Shown here: positions 60,977 to 64,000 of the stretch, one piece after another | How positions within the stretch are numbered: position 1 is the first letter of the stretch | How the letters are laid out: each line of letters starts with the position of its first letter | DNA from: Otis tarda | Taxonomy: Eukaryota; Chordata; Aves; Otidiformes; Otididae | NCBI GenBank assembly: GCA_026413225.1 | Contig: CM048553.1 | Coordinates: 133,268,190 to 133,332,189, forward strand | Direction: 5' to 3' | DNA length: 64,000 nt | The notes under the pieces: model-generated | Seen by the model: only the letters and a program-made list of their open reading frames with translations | Database searches by the model: none | What the model was told of the DNA's origin: nothing | Made by a program: the position numbers and the translations under genes

Positions 60977-63900
60977 GTAAGCAACCATAACATTACAATG
61001 AACTGGAGAGTTTCTATGTCCCAACCTCACTTTGCTTACAGAACTCCATCAAATTTCCAATTAAAATATATTAATGGATAATTTATAGTTATTTATTTGT
61101 GTCAACATTGTCCTTATATCTGAAATAGCACGTGCTTGTCCTCTTCCCCTCTCATGTTTGTCCCCTCGCTTTCTTCCCTGTCAGCAAATCCATCCTCTCC
61201 TCGCCCCTGCTTTCCCTTGGGCTGCAGAGGCCCTCTGTGTCCTCACTGCCCTCTCTCTTTACTCTGATCACCTTCTTTCTGCCTCTTCTAATTGGAGCCC
61301 ATCATCCTTGAACTTGGTTGATCAGAACTCTGCTCAGGATCTCAGTTGAAGTTATCTGATGGTCTTGCACAACAGCATTAAAAATCCCTGTCTCTCCCAG
61401 ATATTTCTTACCCAAGAAAGCTGACAACTTTATTTTCCCTTCACAGCTCTATTGTTGTTGGCTCACGCTCATTCTGTGCTTGATTAATGAACACAAGTTT
61501 CCTCCTCATGTAATTTTCTAATTACCCCTGTTTATAGCAGAAAAATCTCATTAGTTCCTAAGGTGCAGGACTTTGCATGTTCTGACATTAAATTGCATTC
61601 AAACCCTATTGTTCTTAAGATCATCCAGTCATATAAGCAAGATCTATAAATCCCTGTACTGCTGACGTCTCCTGAGTTTGCTATCAGTAAAGTTTATTAC
61701 AGTACTTGTGTAGTACCAAAATGATTTAACTAAAATGAGATCAGGCCTGAAATCAGCTTTTCATTCAACTCCACTAATAACATTCAATAGCCCTTTCAAA
61801 ATAACTCACTGATGTTCTCCCTCCTACACTAAATTTAATCTCTAGCCTAACAAATACCACCTATATATTATAAGATCAAATGCTCTCTGCGACTCCAGAG
61901 GGATTTGTTCTTCTGTACTGCTTCTTTGTTGTTACAAAGCTACCTTGTCCAAGGAAGATGTTAAGACTGTTCTAACATAATCTTTCTTTGGGGTTCCTCC
62001 ACTGCGGCTCACCTCATTTGCTGTACTTTCCACAATTTCTTCAATTATTCCTCTAAATCTTTCCTCATCCATAGGACTGGGTCAGAGAACAGAGTCAAGA
62101 CTTGGCTGATCACTTCCCCTTTACACCTTTCTTACTACAGGTATTATACTTGCCATTTTCCAGTCATATGGAAAATGACAATTAACAGATCTGTTAGGAT
62201 TCTTGGGACCCAGCTTTGGGTTCCATATTTTTTTCCCTTTTTTAACAGGAATCCTGGGATGAACATTATTCAGCCTCCCTTATCCGAGTTCCTTGAGCTG
62301 TGAATTTTGCCTCTTCACGCCCAATGAAGTAATTTCCACTTCCATCTCTCATTCATACGAGAAATGGTCTTCATCACTACATTCTTGTTCAATGCTTTCT
62401 TTCAATTTTGATACAGATAGGATCAGAAGTAAAAAAAAGTTTTGAAATTCTGTGCATGGCTCACTCCAGCAAGCAAACTGAGGAAATATGGTGGTATTGA
62501 AGATGCTGTCGTCACCTTCTCGTCTATTCCTTTTTACACAACAGATTAGTCACAAGAATTACTAAGTGTTATGAGTGAAAGCTGGGCTCAATTCCTCCTC
62601 TTGCTGGTGAGAGCTGAATCTCCACCTTGCCTCCTGGTGAGTGCTCTTCTTGCTGCCTCCTTTGCAAGGACAACCTGAATGCTTGAGCAGGGACCTTGCT
62701 TCCTGCTTGCAACTTGAAAGCCTTGAACAGTGTGGACTGTGTCACTCCTCACTGACGAAATTAAATATTGAAACCAGAGCAACTTAAAAAGGAGACAGGG
62801 CTCAGACACTTGTAGTCTCATTTCATGGAATACATCAATTCAAATCCAATTCAAGCGGCTTACACATTTGAACTAGATTTCTTTAGGCAAGTGCTTTACT
62901 CAAAGGCTGCTTATAAAAAAGGATCAAGTGAGTCTCCAAATTGCAGAGAACACTGTCACAACTGCAAACCCCAAATGAAACGAGACACTTCTCAGCAGCC
63001 TAGACTTGGTGTCTCACTCTGTGAGAGGCAAGGCTTAAGCTAGACTAAGAAGAAAGTCTTTCTCCTACTCATGCCTTCCACTGTGCACAAGAGTCTAAAA
63101 CAAGTCTGTGAATTCTGTGTGGTTCCCTCTGCCCTTTTAATGGGTCTGCTCCAGACACACAACAAGCAGCTTTCATCTGCACAATGCTGTATATGAAAGT
63201 TATTGCATCTAATAAATTAGTTCTCTGGTGCATACGCAGGTCATGGACCACACGACTTCAAAGCCTCTAGTCTTCTTTTCTCATATGGTGTCCAGACCAA
63301 AATATGTCAAATTTTAGTGCACTTTTAAAATTAATGCTTTCTGTCTGAACTTAGTTGGCAGTTTTTAGAACAGCAGGTTTTGGATCTGATTGGATTTTTG
63401 CCATTTGCAAAGCATTACCTCTAAGAGTAGGAGGATACCATATAAGCCTTTTCATTCTTCCTGCTCTACTTCACATATGCAAACTGACATCTCACACTGT
63501 ACAAATAAAGGAAATGAATTGTTCCTGGCATCCTTGACTACTTGTCTACAGACACATCCAGTACAACCAGAGCTGAAATTAAGACTCTGGGAGGGATTTG
63601 GCTGACTGAGAATTTTTACAATGCAGGAGACCACATCTGAGCATGTCACCGCGGGCTCTCCTTATGGTCGGTGGAGAACTAACTGATGCAGGCAGTGGGA
63701 TACACAAAGCAACTCTTCTCAACCTGAAGTACGTACCTATGTGTGGCTGGGTAAATAGCACCTCAAAATCCACCGGCTATGGTGGGACCACAAACAAACA
63801 ATCAACCAGCTCAGAAGTGGACATCTAAATTTAAATGAGACGAATCCCTTGGACTGCCCTGAAAACTTTTCAACGCATTAAAACCAGACTTTGCTTTTTA

Positions 63901-64000
63901 AAACTCAGACATGATGATCTGACATTTATTTATACTTTAATGACATTAGTGTAACCAATGGAATTCATTCTCACTAGTGTTACCTGGTAAGCATGGTCCG
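60977..64000. other. intron-like DNA to the window end
   Basis: No exon or known repeat is recognised. At about 63,980-63,992 both strands carry donor-like words (CTG|GTAAGC on +, CAG|GTAACA on -); the minus one could be the 3' edge of an exon lying mostly outside the window, but there are too few bases to judge. Confidence 0.45.

Noticed and set aside
1..64000. tRNA, rRNA, CRISPR array, bacterial operon or phage
   Set aside because: I saw no B-box/cloverleaf, no rRNA core words, no regular spacer repeats and no prokaryotic gene layout while reading. A tRNAscan/Infernal run would settle small RNAs.
63980..64000. Possible exon edge at the right end of the window
   Set aside because: Donor-like words occur on both strands and fewer than 20 bases remain, so neither strand nor frame can be judged.

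Overview
The window looks like a stretch of vertebrate nuclear genome, almost certainly avian. The direct evidence is three interspersed repeats that I recognise from memory of avian families: two CR1 LINE fragments (a 5'-truncated 3' end at about 7.54-7.85 kb, and an internal reverse-transcriptase piece on the minus strand at about 23.96-24.69 kb) and one solo endogenous-retrovirus LTR at about 22.08-22.68 kb. There are no long open frames, no bacterial-type operons, and no tRNA, rRNA or CRISPR. Most of the sequence is AT-rich, intron-like or intergenic DNA with homopolymer runs. The species cannot be fixed from this.

Layout. 0-15.3 kb: gene-poor DNA with one CR1 tail and a few weak splice-bracketed open islands. 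15.37-15.96 kb: a clear CpG island with a strong switch from C-rich to G-rich on the + strand around a 40-bp AT-only core; this is the best promoter candidate, and its G-skew points to rightward transcription. 20.5-21.35 kb: two neighbouring + strand islands with good splice signals, possible downstream exons of that promoter. 22-25 kb: the LTR and the second CR1. 25-34 kb: mostly featureless, with a GC-rich splice-bracketed island at 28.4 kb, a compound microsatellite at 31.6 kb and a 23-A tract at 32.6 kb. 34.2-35.6 kb: a possible leftward 3' gene end (AATAAA on the minus strand) with a GC-rich, doubly open block. 36.8-49.7 kb: AT-rich, with no recognised young repeat. 50.5-59.1 kb: the best coding evidence, minus-strand exon candidates at 59.03-59.13 kb (strong), 51.72-51.77 kb (weak) and 50.54-50.74 kb (moderate), with compatible phases. 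59.2-64 kb: intron-like, with one + strand exon candidate at 60.9 kb.

How it fits together (inference): at least one protein-coding gene is transcribed right to left across the right half, entering from beyond 64 kb, and a second transcription unit probably starts at the 15.5 kb CpG island and runs rightwards. I could not name either gene from the peptide fragments. All exon calls are single-sequence splice-site plus open-frame judgements, and the weaker ones are expected to include false positives. I found nothing that amounts to a convincing new biological system.
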